Shown one piece after another: positions 41,801 to 48,981 of a DNA stretch of 64,000 bases (within the stretch, counting starts at the first letter, position 1; each line of letters begins with the position of its first letter). A model generated the notes under the pieces. The model was not told where the DNA came from, searched no databases, and saw nothing but the letters and a program-made list of their open reading frames with translations. Both the position numbers and the translations under genes were made by a program. Source of the stretch: Bombyx mori (Eukaryota > Arthropoda > Insecta > Lepidoptera > Bombycidae); assembly GCF_030269925.1 (NCBI RefSeq), contig NC_085133.1, positions 9,382,001 to 9,446,000 of the forward strand, in the 5' to 3' direction.

Positions 41801-44289
41801 ATTTTACTCCGCTTACAAATCATGGGGTAGAGTCTACCGAGAATAAACGCGGCACGGTCACGGACTGATTTTATATGCGGGCGGAATGTCATCGATGCAT
41901 CCAGGGTAACGCCCAGGTACTTGACCTTCCTGGCCCAGGGTATGGATTGACTAAAGAGAGTAATCGGGGGTGTGAGATTCCTCCTCCTAATACGGGAGGA
42001 AATCCGTGTGGAGCTTCCCCTCTGAAAGAGCACCGCAGTACTTTTCGCTGGGTTGATGTCTATGCGCCATTTTCGGAACCACTGTCCTAGGGCTAGGGCT
42101 GCGCTCTGAAGCTTCTTCGCGATTAGGGACTTGTTTCTACTGGAATAGTAAACAGTCGTGTCGTCGGCGAATAAAGCTAAATGGGTCGGCGGCGACCGGG
42201 GAATATCGTTAACGAATAAGCTAAATAGGAGGGGTGAGAGGACAGAGCCTTGCGGGACTCCAGCTGTGAGAGGTCGTGGGGAGGAGCGGGTTCCCTCGAC
42301 TCGATATCGAAAAGAGCGGTTCGACAAGAAGTCCCGTATGATGAGCACGAGACTATCCGGCACACCCATGTTGAATAGTTTGAAAATCAAACCGTTGTGC
42401 CAGACTTTGTCGAACGCTTTTGCGACGTCGAAGAAGAGAGCTCCCGTGTATAACGGTTTTGGTCGATTAAGCCCCACAAGAATGTGCTCCGTGAGGCGGT
42501 GCACCTGTTGAACGCATGAGTGATTTGTACGGAATCCGAATTGTTCATCGATGAGAATGCCCTTGGATGAGACGAAGTCTCTGAGGCGTTTGTAGAGCAG
42601 ACGCTCATACAGTTTGCCTAGAGACATGCTCGACAACCTAATACTGGTGGTAGGACCTCTTGTGAGTCCGCGCGGGTAGGTACCACCACCCTGCATATTT
42701 CTACCGTGAAGCAGTAATGCGTTTCGGTTTGAAGGGTGGGGCAGCCGTTGTAACTATACTTGAGACCTTAGAACTTATATCTCAAGATGGGTGGCGCATT
42801 TACGTTGTGGATGTCTATGGACTCCAGTAACCGCTTAGCACCAGGTGGGCTATGAGCTCGTCCACCCATCTAAGCAATAAAAAAAACCTCTTTAACCGAA
42901 TTTTCCAGTGACATGTGTTACGCTTGCAGATAGTTTGTGAAGTCGGCGAGCCGTTATAAAATCCAACGTAGATTTGGCCGTAAGTTGACGAATGGCTCCA
43001 TTTTAATAAGTTGCTCCGTGACGATTTGCGCAAGTGACGCGATAAAACTGTTTATCTTAACTTTGGTAGAAATATGAAAATACCTTGGGGCGGCTCTGGG
43101 CACAGCTGTGTAGACAGGCCATTCATTGTACATCAACGGGTCTCTGTAGGAGCTCACTTCGTTCATGATCTCGGGAGCACGGGCTTGTCGCTTCGAGAAT
43201 CTGTTCGCAAAGAAACCTTCGTATGAGGATATAATTAAACGGATTTGATTGGTTACGCGCACATGATGCAGGGTAAATCTTCAGGTAGGTAATGTTTCGC
43301 AGCTTTTTAATGTGGAACTTAAAGGAAAAGAAAGGAAATGGACATTAGAAAATGAATTTCATGATGGATTACAAAACAAGACGCTTAGTACCAGACGTTG
43401 TGCTAGGACCAGCGACTTCTGCAAGTTATTGAGCCTACATTACCTCACAAAATATCGTCATAAAATATTATCGGTACAAAATACGGCAAATAAAATTCTA
43501 TACGTTCTCCATGAGCTGTTTTCGTAAGTACTGCCATTGAGAAGGATATCGGCTCGTCTGAACTGCAAATGTAATAAAGACTACGAGAGGGGTATTCAAA
43601 TTCGTTGAATGGTTCATTTCGTGGAATCCATTGATAATACGGCTACTGCTGTAATATCACTAGAATTTTTAATCAGTCTTGGCCATATCAGACTTGTTAC
43701 AGTAAATACGCTGTAAGTACTGATGGTAGGAGGTCATGTGGTAGGTACCACTACCCTGCCGGTTTCTCGTAAAGCAGTAATTTGTCTCAGCTAGGAAGAC
43801 GGGAGAGTAAGCATTTTTTTTACATATTGCCTTTGTTGAGAAAACATGTTGCGCCGACCCCAGGTGACTGGGAGAAGGGCAGGATAATGATGAATGATGA
43901 TTGCCTTTGTTGGCAGACGAGCATACGATCCACGGTGAGTGCTTACCGTTGCCCATAGACATCAGCAATGCCATGGGTTGAACTAAGCCGCTGCCTACCG
44001 TACCAGCAGTAAAAAGGTAATAAAATATCGAAATTGAGCTTTCGGACTTCATGAATCACAACTCTTGAAAGCTCAAGGATTTGATGATGAAATTATAATA
44101 AAGAGGATATATTTAACACTTTACGCACCTCCACATCGCCTTGAGCTGATCGCAAGTAGGTTCATCCTTGTTGATGTCCCGGTCACGAACTCGGGCCGGC
44201 CTGGGCGACAACAACGCTTCCTGGTCGATGCGCTGTGCCATGACCGCACACGCGCACATGGCCAAGGTCCACGCACGCCAGAGGAACAT
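26759..44289 (-). CDS. Secreted tyrosine-rich protein, complete gene of seven coding exons
   Basis: Coding exons, 5' to 3' on the minus strand: 44289-44129, 43200-43084, 40392-40296, 35749-35640, 33814-33707, 27536-27432, 26894-26759. Every junction has AG and GT boundaries, all phases match, and the sum is 834 nt, giving 277 residues and TGA. Residues 1-19 (MFLWRAWTLAMCACAVMAQ) are a signal peptide, so the product enters the secretory pathway. The mature protein has a single cysteine (C46, DEPTCDQLKAMWR), a dibasic site K57-R58 (WRFSKRQARAPE) that could be cleaved by a proprotein convertase, a charged helical stretch at about 163-193 and a tyrosine-rich C-terminus ending EYIPYVY. I do not recognise the family; a peptide-hormone precursor or extracellular-matrix protein are both possible. 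A CAG|G just before the ATG suggests a non-coding first exon upstream. Confidence 0.85.
26990..27233 (-). mobile_element. Bm1 SINE, 5'-truncated, in the last intron
   Basis: TTTTTTGCTTAGAAGAGTGG to AGATCCTACCACCAGTAAT. Same strand as the host gene, about 95 bp upstream of the last exon. Confidence 0.8.
27432..27536 (-). CDS. Secreted protein, sixth coding exon
   Basis: Acceptor CTATTACATTTCAG, donor CCAA|GTAGGT. Encodes NDDYVYGAYGEQEPRG to EESSARHSK; 105 bp. Acidic with several tyrosines. Confidence 0.85.
27577..27970 (+). mobile_element. LINE-A 3' end interrupted by a Bm1 fragment
   Basis: CACGTCATTACGGATCCTCC start; the LINE is broken at about 27700 by Bm1 sequence and resumes at AACCCATAGACACAGCCCAC. 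It starts about 40 bp upstream of the sixth coding exon, in antisense to the gene. Confidence 0.7.
27707..27768 (+). mobile_element. Bm1 SINE fragment nested in LINE-A
   Basis: ACTGGTGGTAGGAGCTCTTG to CACCACCCTGCCTATTTC only, no tail. Confidence 0.65.
28056..28345 (-). mobile_element. Helitron (CTAGCTGACCCGGCAGAC family)
   Basis: CTAGCTGACCCGGCAGACTT at one end; GGTCCAGCCGTTCTCGAGTT and a TATATATAGA end at the other. Its inverted sibling is at 28575-28848. Confidence 0.75.
28575..28848 (+). mobile_element. Helitron, inverted sibling
   Basis: Starts TCTATATATAATAG after A and ends GTGTCAGCTAG before T. Shares CGTCGGACGGATTCCTTTTG with the copy at 28056 in inverse orientation. Confidence 0.75.
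29132..29381 (-). mobile_element. Helitron (CTAGCTGTACCCGACTGC family)
   Basis: CTAGCTGTACCCGACTGCTT to ATATCAGTATAGA, between A and T. Its far end is identical except for one base to positions 1-40 of the window. Confidence 0.8.
29382..30009. other. Unassigned intronic sequence
   Basis: Possible old Bm1 traces near 29826-29970 (GGGTGGGACAGTAG, CCGTGAACCACTTAACAC), otherwise nothing. Confidence 0.3.
30010..30284 (-). mobile_element. Bm1 SINE carrying an internal inverted duplication
   Basis: Normal Bm1 tail and body up to CCAAGTCTCA at 30132, then about 30 bp of Bm1 in the opposite orientation, AAAA, and the normal sequence again. See the palindrome entry. Confidence 0.75.
30133..30197. repeat. 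Near-perfect 65-bp palindrome within Bm1
   Basis: GGTTTGAAGGGTGGGGCAGC and CGTTTTACTG, then AAAA, then the inverse CAGTAAAACGGCTGCCCCCA and CCCTTCAAACC. A 30-bp stem with one bulged base and a 4-base loop. Confidence 0.85.
30690..31129 (+). mobile_element. Bm1 SINE, nearly full length
   Basis: Head with GCATTCGTGTTAAGTGATGC and a B-box-like GGTGTTCGAAACCC, a CCACCACCACCACC expansion after the head, then the body and TAAGCAATAAAAAAA. Confidence 0.75.
31763..32105 (-). mobile_element. LINE-A 3' end
   Basis: TTTCTTTCCCTACCTAAGCT to GGGCGACGTCGACTGCTTTC; one of the more complete copies. Confidence 0.8.
32106..33165. other. Intronic sequence with (AAATG)-like repeats
   Basis: GAAATGAAATGAAATGAAGA and GATGATATGGGATG runs at 32395-32480. 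A weak LINE-B-like trace at 32910-32985 (GGGCGACGGTGACTGG). Otherwise unassigned. Confidence 0.35.
33169..33512. mobile_element. MITE with ACCGACTTCAAA ends
   Basis: AACCGACTTCAAAAAAGGAGG at left and TTTGAAGTCGGTTTTT at right form inverted ends. GGAGGAGGTTCTCAATTC is a motif I know from repeats widespread in lepidopteran and other arthropod genomes. Confidence 0.65.
33707..33814 (-). CDS. Secreted protein, fifth coding exon
   Basis: Acceptor GTCATATCTCAACAG, donor CATAA|GTGAGT. Encodes FEALKKLIRQEHVRELHRKY to LKDMTTGH: strongly charged, probably helical; the only such stretch in the protein. Confidence 0.85.
33855..33973 (+). mobile_element. LINE-C 3' end, 40 bp from a splice acceptor
   Basis: GGCAGTTGGCAGCGGCTTGG to CTGCACGGGCAATAAAATAAA, antisense to the host gene. 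Confidence 0.75.
33998..34210 (+). mobile_element. Bm1 SINE, diverged
   Basis: ACTGGTGGTAGGACGTCTTG, TTTGAAGGGTGGAGTAGTCC and CCAATCTAAGCAATAAAAAAA; a deletion removes part of the first half. Confidence 0.7.
34211..34703. other. Unassigned intronic sequence
   Basis: No supported feature. Confidence 0.3.
34704..34978 (+). mobile_element. Helitron with CCGAGTAAAGCTCGG 3' hairpin
   Basis: Starts TCTATATAATTTGAATCTCG after A and ends with the hairpin CCGAGTAAAGCTCGG, TCATCAT, CTAG before T: the textbook Helitron ends. A sibling is at 60044-60312. Confidence 0.85.
34979..35639. other. Unassigned intronic sequence
   Basis: Unique AT-rich intron sequence between a Helitron and the fourth coding exon; nothing recognised. 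Confidence 0.3.
35640..35749 (-). CDS. Secreted protein, fourth coding exon
   Basis: Acceptor CATTCACTTGCAG, donor CGACAG|GTATAC. Encodes MFGMLNVPHTSGKILRYPG to YMVPPQRDR; proline- and glycine-rich. Phase 0 in, 2 out. Confidence 0.85.
35805..35915 (+). mobile_element. Bm1 SINE head fragment
   Basis: GTGGCCTAAAGGATAAAGACG and CGGTGTTCGAATCTCAGGCG, then ends near TAATAAAATACG where an inverted Bm1 begins. Only the tRNA-like part is left. Confidence 0.7.
35918..36795 (-). mobile_element. Full-length Bm1 SINE split by a hAT element
   Basis: Bm1 tail TTTTATTTTTATTGCTTAGA, body to CACCCTTCAAAC (36075), hAT insertion 36076-36505, then CTTCAAACCGAAACGCATTA onward to the head GGACGTCTTATCCCTTAGAC near 36780. 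Confidence 0.85.
36076..36505. mobile_element. hAT-type MITE nested in Bm1
   Basis: Terminal inverted repeat TAGAGATGAAACGGATA, perfect for 17 bp, and an exact 8-bp target duplication CTTCAAAC at 36068-36075 and 36506-36513. The subterminal zones are full of CCGGATA words. 430 bp, non-coding. Confidence 0.9.
36797..37121 (+). mobile_element. Bm1 SINE, head-to-head with the previous copy
   Basis: Starts within the region after the head (GTTGACGATTGACTTCCACG) and ends GTCCACCAATACACGGAATAAAAAAAA. Confidence 0.8.
37195..38575. mobile_element. Second copy of the GTCACCGGTG inverted-repeat element, split by an R1 LINE
   Basis: Left: GTCACCGGTGACCTGAAGTAATTA; right: GCGCCGCGTAGGGCACCGGTGAC. Interior GGCGACAGAATATCTAG and GAATCCGAAGAT match the copy at 3342-4079. 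The LINE occupies about 37388-38514. Confidence 0.65.
37388..38514 (+). pseudogene. R1-clade LINE, 3' part with broken ORF
   Basis: An open stretch at 37525-38034 encodes the C-terminal part of an R1-type ORF2: LTFRLTQVLTGHGCFGRYLH followed by a zinc-knuckle-like CHLC...HTLARC. Upstream, a TAG and frame changes break the ORF, and the reverse transcriptase is absent. The 3' untranslated part (GGGTTCTGACCTCGGAGGGG, GGTTCGGACCCCGGCCCG) ends in poly-A. 5'-truncated and dead. Confidence 0.75.
38581..39247. other. Unassigned intronic sequence
   Basis: AT-rich; no recognised repeat or exon. Confidence 0.3.
39248..39372 (-). mobile_element. LINE-C 3' end, diverged
   Basis: TTTTTTTATTGCCTGTGTGG to CAGCCAAGCCGCTGCCTACCG. 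Confidence 0.65.
39373..40295. other. Unassigned intronic sequence
   Basis: A short inverted pair near 40150-40182 (TTCAGTTGATCGGTTGATCAACTGAA) is the only structure seen. Confidence 0.3.
40296..40392 (-). CDS. Secreted protein, third coding exon
   Basis: Acceptor GATTGGCAG, donor GATGAG|GTAAGT. Encodes FRYQYPTMPREAYGRVV to VRTPDYDE; 97 bp. Phase 2 in (AG+G gives Arg), 0 out. Confidence 0.85.
40433..40685 (-). mobile_element. tRNA-derived SINE (second family)
   Basis: Nearly identical to 10821-11072. Head GAACGGCCGTCTGGTGTAGT, B box GGGTTCGAATCC, and a poly-T/poly-A end at 40433-40443. Its tail lies about 40 bp upstream of the third coding exon, on the same strand. Confidence 0.8.
41077..41091. 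repeat. Target site duplication of the LINE (left)
   Basis: ATGCTCGACAACCTA, repeated exactly at 42626-42640. Confidence 0.85.
41092..42625 (-). mobile_element. LINE-B element, 5'-truncated, with target duplication
   Basis: A non-LTR retrotransposon on the minus strand: reverse-transcriptase ORF, 3' untranslated region with GATCCGGCGAGAAACTCAGC, and an A-rich tail at 41092-41109. Exact 15-bp direct repeats flank it. It sits in the second coding intron of the secreted-protein gene, same strand. Confidence 0.85.
41338..42625 (-). CDS. Jockey-like reverse transcriptase, 5'-truncated, frame intact
   Basis: Encodes the C-terminal about 429 residues of a LINE ORF2. Motifs in order: EQFGFRTNHSCVQQVHRL, motif A FFDVAKAFDKVWH, motif B AGVPQGSVLSPLLFSLF, catalytic LALFADDTTVYYSS, thumb KYLGVTLDASMTF and the connected C-terminal region. 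The endonuclease and fingers are lost by 5' truncation at 42625. There is no stop within the remaining frame, so insertion is probably recent. The ORF appears to extend to 42696, but those first residues come from the adjacent Bm1. Confidence 0.85.
42641..42889 (+). mobile_element. Bm1 SINE, 5'-truncated
   Basis: ACTGGTGGTAGGACCTCTTG to CATCTAAGCAATAAAAAAAA; directly adjoins the LINE target duplication. Confidence 0.8.
43084..43200 (-). CDS. Secreted protein, second coding exon
   Basis: Acceptor GTTTCTTTGCGAACAG, donor CCAAG|GTATTT. Encodes FSKRQARAPEIMNEVSSYRD to VYTAVPRAAP, including the KR dibasic site. Phase 2 in and out. Confidence 0.85.
43722..44003. mobile_element. Bm1 and LINE fragments in the first coding intron
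   Basis: Diverged Bm1 (TGATGGTAGGAGGTCATGTG) at 43722-43800, a LINE tail with CGCCGACCCCAGGTGACTGG near 43855, and a LINE-C fragment at 43903-44003 (TTGTTGGCAGACGAGCATAC). Confidence 0.5.
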
Positions 44290-44290
44290 C
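44129..44290 (-). CDS. Secreted protein, first coding exon with signal peptide
   Basis: Acceptor CCGTTTCCTTCTCAG|G immediately before ATG (44289), donor TGGAG|GTGCGT. Encodes MFLWRAWTLAMCACAVMAQR to DEPTCDQLKAMWR. The acceptor so close to the ATG implies a non-coding exon upstream that I could not place. Confidence 0.85.
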
Positions 44291-44535
44291 CTGAGAAGGA
44301 AACGACCCGGTTAGTTCAATCCGTTGAGAAAGCATGGTGGTCGTTGATGCATCTGTTTTTAGAGGTATCTTGAGGTGGCCAAGAAAATGAATAAATGCAT
44401 TTAGCTTCTTCAAGTACTCATTATATTATTTTTAATTATTTTACAAAATAGAATTGACATGCGCGTCCATCTTTTTTCTTCGTGTTATAATTTTTAAAAT
44501 TTTGACAATTGGTGCCACTATTGCGTTTCCTGATT

Positions 44536-44579
44536 TGTGATTGGTTCGTGCGATATGACGTCATCGTTGGCCAATCACA
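44536..44579 (-). promoter_or_regulatory. Candidate promoter elements: CRE between inverted CCAAT boxes
   Basis: TGTGATTGG (44536-44544) and CCAATCACA (44571-44579) flank the palindrome TGACGTCA (44556-44563). The block lies about 250 bp upstream of the first coding exon of the secreted-protein gene. No TATA box or start site could be assigned, and the position relative to the unseen first exon is unknown. Confidence 0.3.
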
Positions 44580-44959
44580 GCCATCAATGTATGACTCGAC
44601 GTTGATTCGTTAAATTTAATTAATTATTAATAATTTAGTTAATTCGTTAATTTTGCAATAAGCAGAAACTGACAGAATTGACACATCGCCTCGTCGCCGT
44701 TCTGATTGTTAGTGACGTATTGTATAATACACTTCAGGTCTTGAGTTCAGTTCACTGACTCATTGTCTTCGTTAAAGATAATTGTAATTTAAGGAGGGAA
44801 TTACAGTTTAGGGCTGCTAGATACACAAATTAAAGTGATACCTGAAAAAAAAAATGTATCTGTATTTTTTTGATGAACTGGATCCGCAAGCCAAGTGGCT
44901 GCCCACTTCTGATGTTTCTCCACAAAAGTCTTTTAAAGAAGATCATCACAGCAGTCGGC

Positions 44960-45022
44960 AATTTTTTTTTTACTTAGACGGGTGAAGCTCTTAGTCCACT
45001 TGGTGTTCAGTGATTACCGGAG
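44960..45022 (-). mobile_element. Bm1 SINE, very short 3' end
   Basis: TTTTTTTTTTACTTAGACGG and CCACTTGGTGTTCAGTGATT, then unrelated sequence. Confidence 0.55.
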
Positions 45023-45424
45023 ATTACGTAGGAGATTCGGCTCCTGATCCAAAAAGGCTGTATATCTATAACGCCTTTTTTTTTAAGTCATAACTTCTTA
45101 TGCTAGGGTACCCCATAAACGAGGGTAACGCTTCGTTAAGTAACGCGTTACGACGCCAGTCTGTCTGACTTCTCTCTCTCTCACGCATACGGTAGCGGTA
45201 CTAAGAATGTATTTAACTCCTAACTATTTATATATCTTTTTCAGTTTATGTTATAATTTTCCTTACATTATCATATTCAACATAAAATTTAAGTAATCTA
45301 AGCTTTTCTCCAGTTAAGCAATTTTCATATTAAAATAGTTCAACTTAGATCACTTCTGTCGGGCCTCCCGTGACGTACACATTTTTTTTACCCTACCCTA
45401 TCACTGGCAGCCTGAGGGGCTAAT
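45023..45424. other. Unassigned sequence
   Basis: No supported feature; GTAACGCGTTAC near 45135 is a small palindrome. Confidence 0.3.
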
Positions 45425-46045
45425 CCAATATTTTTTTATGATTGAAGGTTTACTAAATTTTTTTATTGGTTGGACGATTTCACAGCGAACCTGGTGTTAA
45501 GTGGTTAGCGAAGCCCATAAACATCTACAACGTAAATGCGCCATCCATCTTGAGATATAAGTTCTAAGGTCTCAGTATAGTTACATCAGGCTGTCCTTCA
45601 AGCCGAAACGCATTAACTGCTTCACGGCAGAAATAGGCAGGGTGGTATCTACCCGCGCGGACTCACAAGAGGTCCTACTACCAGTAAACGACTACTAGTA
45701 CTAGTGGCCCAGAGGCCTTTCCAGTTTCAGGACAGGTGGATGAGCAAAGGCTCAGCCAGGAGGGGTGAGATTAGCTAACAGCTTCCCGAGCGCGTCCGGA
45801 GGAGACATAAAAACTCGACAGCAGCTGCTTCGCGGATAAATCTACTACCGGATCGGAATCACGACCCGCTGAGAAGATCCGGCGAAAAACTCAGCGGGCT
45901 GATGCAGGGGTTAGGTTGCACATCGACCTCTTTGTCGAGTTTGACGAGTACGGTTACCGGGGTCCCTAAGCCGGCTCCCAGTATTAGAGCTGAAGGCGTC
46001 TAATGCAAGGGTTATTGGATCTGATGAATCCGTAAGATCGTGAAG
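45425..46045 (-). mobile_element. LINE-B 3' end split by Bm1
   Basis: TTTTTTTATGATTGAAGG, as in the intact element at 41092, then Bm1 (45452-45688), then GTGGCCCAGAGGCCTTTCCA and GATCCGGCGAAAAACTCAGC. Confidence 0.75.
45452..45688 (-). mobile_element. Bm1 SINE nested in LINE-B
   Basis: TTTTTTTATTGGTTGGACGA to GAGGTCCTACTACCAGTAAA. Short TACTA on both sides may be the target duplication. Confidence 0.75.
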
Positions 46046-47164
46046 GCTAATCCACATTGTATCGAAATGAGCGATGCTTTACCCACAAATAGATAAATTT
46101 TAGCCTTCATAATATCCAAGTGTTACTCGATAAGTGAATTGACACATAATTAACTGAACATATTCTTAGTAATAATTTGACAAAAGACAGTTTTTGGCGC
46201 TAACTATTGCACGACAGGCAAATCAACAAATAGTTAAATTTATTTCATTTAGATAATGTTTACAATCGGAACTAAATAATAAAATGTGGCTATAAATGTT
46301 AATATGTTATAAATGTTATTAATAATGTGGAACACGCTGTATATGAATGTTGACATACGCGGAAAGTTTTCTCATCCGCTTCGAATATGAGGGAAATTAT
46401 ATTCAATAGATGTTGCAGAACTTTGTCTGAGTTCATTAGAAACTATCAATGTATTATAAACTCCTATCTCGACTACACGGATGACAACGTGTTTCTTTTC
46501 ATTTTTAATACGCTTTTATTAGCTTCATACGTATGTTATTAATAAGTGTGTTAGTATGTAACGGAATCTTTGAACATGATTTTGACCCCCTTCAAAACGT
46601 CGGATTAACTCGAAATTTGGCATACTTATTAAGGACCGATGACAATTCAATATTTTAAACGGTTTGATCCGTTATCCTTACTAGGATAATCAGGATTAGG
46701 GATTTTTTGTTTTCCTGGGATCCGGAGTGTCTGCGTCAAGACCAAGAAGGGAAACTACCAGGCGCGCCGATCATCTATTTATTTCTCGGATAAGTTACCG
46801 ACTGATTCAGATGAAATATTTGAAAAATTGAAAAATAATAATTAAAAAAATATATTTGAAAAAATTGAAATCCAACTAAAAAATGAAACATAAGTATTAG
46901 TTTTTTTATTAGTTAAGCGCGCCATTTTTTATATCTTATCGCAATTACTGTATTATATTAACAGTGTGTACAAAAAATAAAGAATAAATAAATAAATAAA
47001 TAAATAAATAAATTAGTTTAAAAAAACAAAAAAAGTACGCTTTTATAGAAAATCCAACTAAAAACTATATTTTGACAACATCCTGAAAAGCACCCCACGC
47101 TATTTTTTACCATAAAATCATTTTTTCTTACACTATAACTATACTAATTCAAATTTTTTTTTGT
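46046..47164. other. AT-rich stretch with (AAAT)n
   Basis: AATAAATAAATAAATAAAT at 46980-47012; otherwise nothing recognised. Confidence 0.35.
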
Positions 47165-47428
47165 TTGTTTTATTGCCCTTGTAGGCAGACAGACGAGCAT
47201 ACGGCCCACCTGATTTTGCCACGTACCATCCGGCTATGGAATGAGCTCCCTTCCACGGTGTTTCCCGAGCGCTATGACATGTCCTTCTTTAAAAGAGGCT
47301 TGTGGAGAGTATTAAGCGGTAGGCAGCAGCTTGGCTCTGGCCCTGGCATTGCTGAAGTCCATGGGCGACGGTAACCACTCACCATCAGGTGGGCCGTATG
47401 CTCGTCTGCCTACAAGGGCAACAAAAAA
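47165..47428. mobile_element. Two LINE-C 3' ends in inverted orientation
   Basis: 47160-47212 is a minus copy (TTTTATTGCCCTTGTAGGCA to CGGCCCACCTGATT). At 47213 a plus copy starts, encoding LPRTIRLWNELPSTVFPERY, DMSFFKRGLWRVLSGRQ and a stop codon, and ends GGGCAACAAAAAACAAAA. Confidence 0.75.
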
Positions 47429-47841
47429 CAAAACAAAAAATATATACCAAAAAATTATCGCAACGTGTCGCGGTCGCCGTGAGATACGATAGATAGATTC
47501 CGCCGTGTCATGATTTCTCACAGAAATAAGCAGTAATCACGTTATCAAAAAATACTATTTATTTTCCATCCTTAATTTGTCAGCCTAAATGTATCAATCA
47601 ATGTGTATCATCAAAATGCCTCATAAAATTCATAACAATAATAAATTTGCGTCCCTCCGTAATCACATTTCCGATATAGAACCGTCGGAAGCAATCAAAA
47701 GCATTTCTGAATGTCGGATATTTCTACAGATCGATACAAATAAAATTCATTTCTGTTTCTTGAGTTTCGTCAATGCTAAATATCAGATATGGGACCTTTA
47801 AAATTAACCAAAACAAACTGAACAGCATTAACAAACGAAAA

Positions 47842-48260
47842 TCTATATATTAATACGTGAAGGAAAAACTTTGTATCCCTTTTTACGAAAATTGCGCGAA
47901 CGGAGGAGTATGAAATTTTCCACACTTATAGAGAATATAGAGAAGAAGTGCACAATGCTAATATTTATTTAAATTAATGCATAAAAGATACATTAAATCA
48001 ATAAAGAAAATATTACACACACTACATACCATGTATTTGACGCACACACGCATGCATACTATTTATTGTCAAACTTTTGTTCTTGACGTCTGTTGTCAAA
48101 TTGAGAATAGGTTAAATATTGTTTGTCCTTGTTAATATTTTTTATAGTGTAGTCTTGGCGAATTTTGTGATTATAGAAGTATAAAATACAATCATAATAG
48201 AGTACACACTTACAATTCCAATTAATTATAGTCGAATTTCGACTACTGCGGGACCACTAG
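47842..48260 (+). mobile_element. Helitron (R-type)
   Basis: TCTATATATTAATACGTGAA after A, to ACTGCGGGACCACTAG before T. Confidence 0.8.
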
Positions 48261-48349
48261 TTTAATTAAAACGGTAATTTTCTCAGTATATGTATTTATT
48301 TTAAATTGGTAAATAAATTTGTAAATCACCAAATTTTGTTTATTTATCA

Positions 48350-48528
48350 TTAATCATAGCACATGGTAACTTCTTCTTCTGAGTCGGTTTCTTCGTTGAT
48401 GAAGGTCGTGTCTAGTTTGAAATGTTGACTGACTTCTTCTTCTGAGTCGGTCTCTTCGTTGCTGAAGGTGGGGTCTAGTTTGAAATGTGGACCACTCAGG
48501 TTGTCACGGGGTTCGGGGCGAACCCCAC
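48350..48528 (-). CDS. Candidate terminal exon with a 22-residue acidic repeat
   Basis: The minus frame ends with two tandem repeats: HFKLDPTFSNEETDSEEEV and HFKLDTTFINEETDSEEEV, then TMCYD and TAA at 48350. A poly(A) signal AATAAA overlaps the next few bases (48339-48344). The 64-66-bp repeat keeps the frame, and most differences are silent or conservative, which favours coding use. The upstream limit is uncertain and I found no partner exon. It could be the end of a host gene or of an unrecognised transposon. Confidence 0.35.
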
Positions 48529-48529
48529 T

Positions 48530-48640
48530 GTCCGGGCATGGGCTCCCTGCTATTGTATTGAGGCAGTATATTGGGTGACGGTACTACTTGAAGCCAGGCT
48601 GGCTGTGAGCTCGACCATCCATTTAAGCAAAAAAAAAAAA
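48530..48640 (+). mobile_element. Old Bm1-like SINE end
   Basis: CTTGAAGCCAGGCTGGCTGT, GAGCTCGACCATCCATTTAA and GCAAAAAAAAAAAAAA correspond to the Bm1 3' end, with many changes. Confidence 0.5.
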
Positions 48641-48981
48641 AAAACGTGGAATTCTGGTCAGTTATACGGTGTCATGAGCATCATTCCGTACCTTAGGTGA
48701 AATTCGGTATGAATTCATGAATATCGTCTTAAAACCAAAAAAGTCGGAGAAATTTAAGATAAATAAAACTAAATAAAAACATCATATTCGAATTACGTCC
48801 TAACCTTACGAAGCCTTATGATTTCGACTCAATAGATACATATTATATTACGTTTTCTCTTCAATATTGAGTAGGTAATAAGTTTCCTTAAAAAGCTCGT
48901 CCGTAGCTAGTAACAAAACGAAAATCAATTCACCGAATAGAAGAGAAAAATGAACTGAACTGAGGTTATCTATATTATATA

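Noticed and set aside
41338..42696. Full 452-codon ORF as a single protein
   Set aside because: The first about 23 codons come from an adjacent Bm1 in antisense; the LINE coding region ends at the target duplication at 42626.
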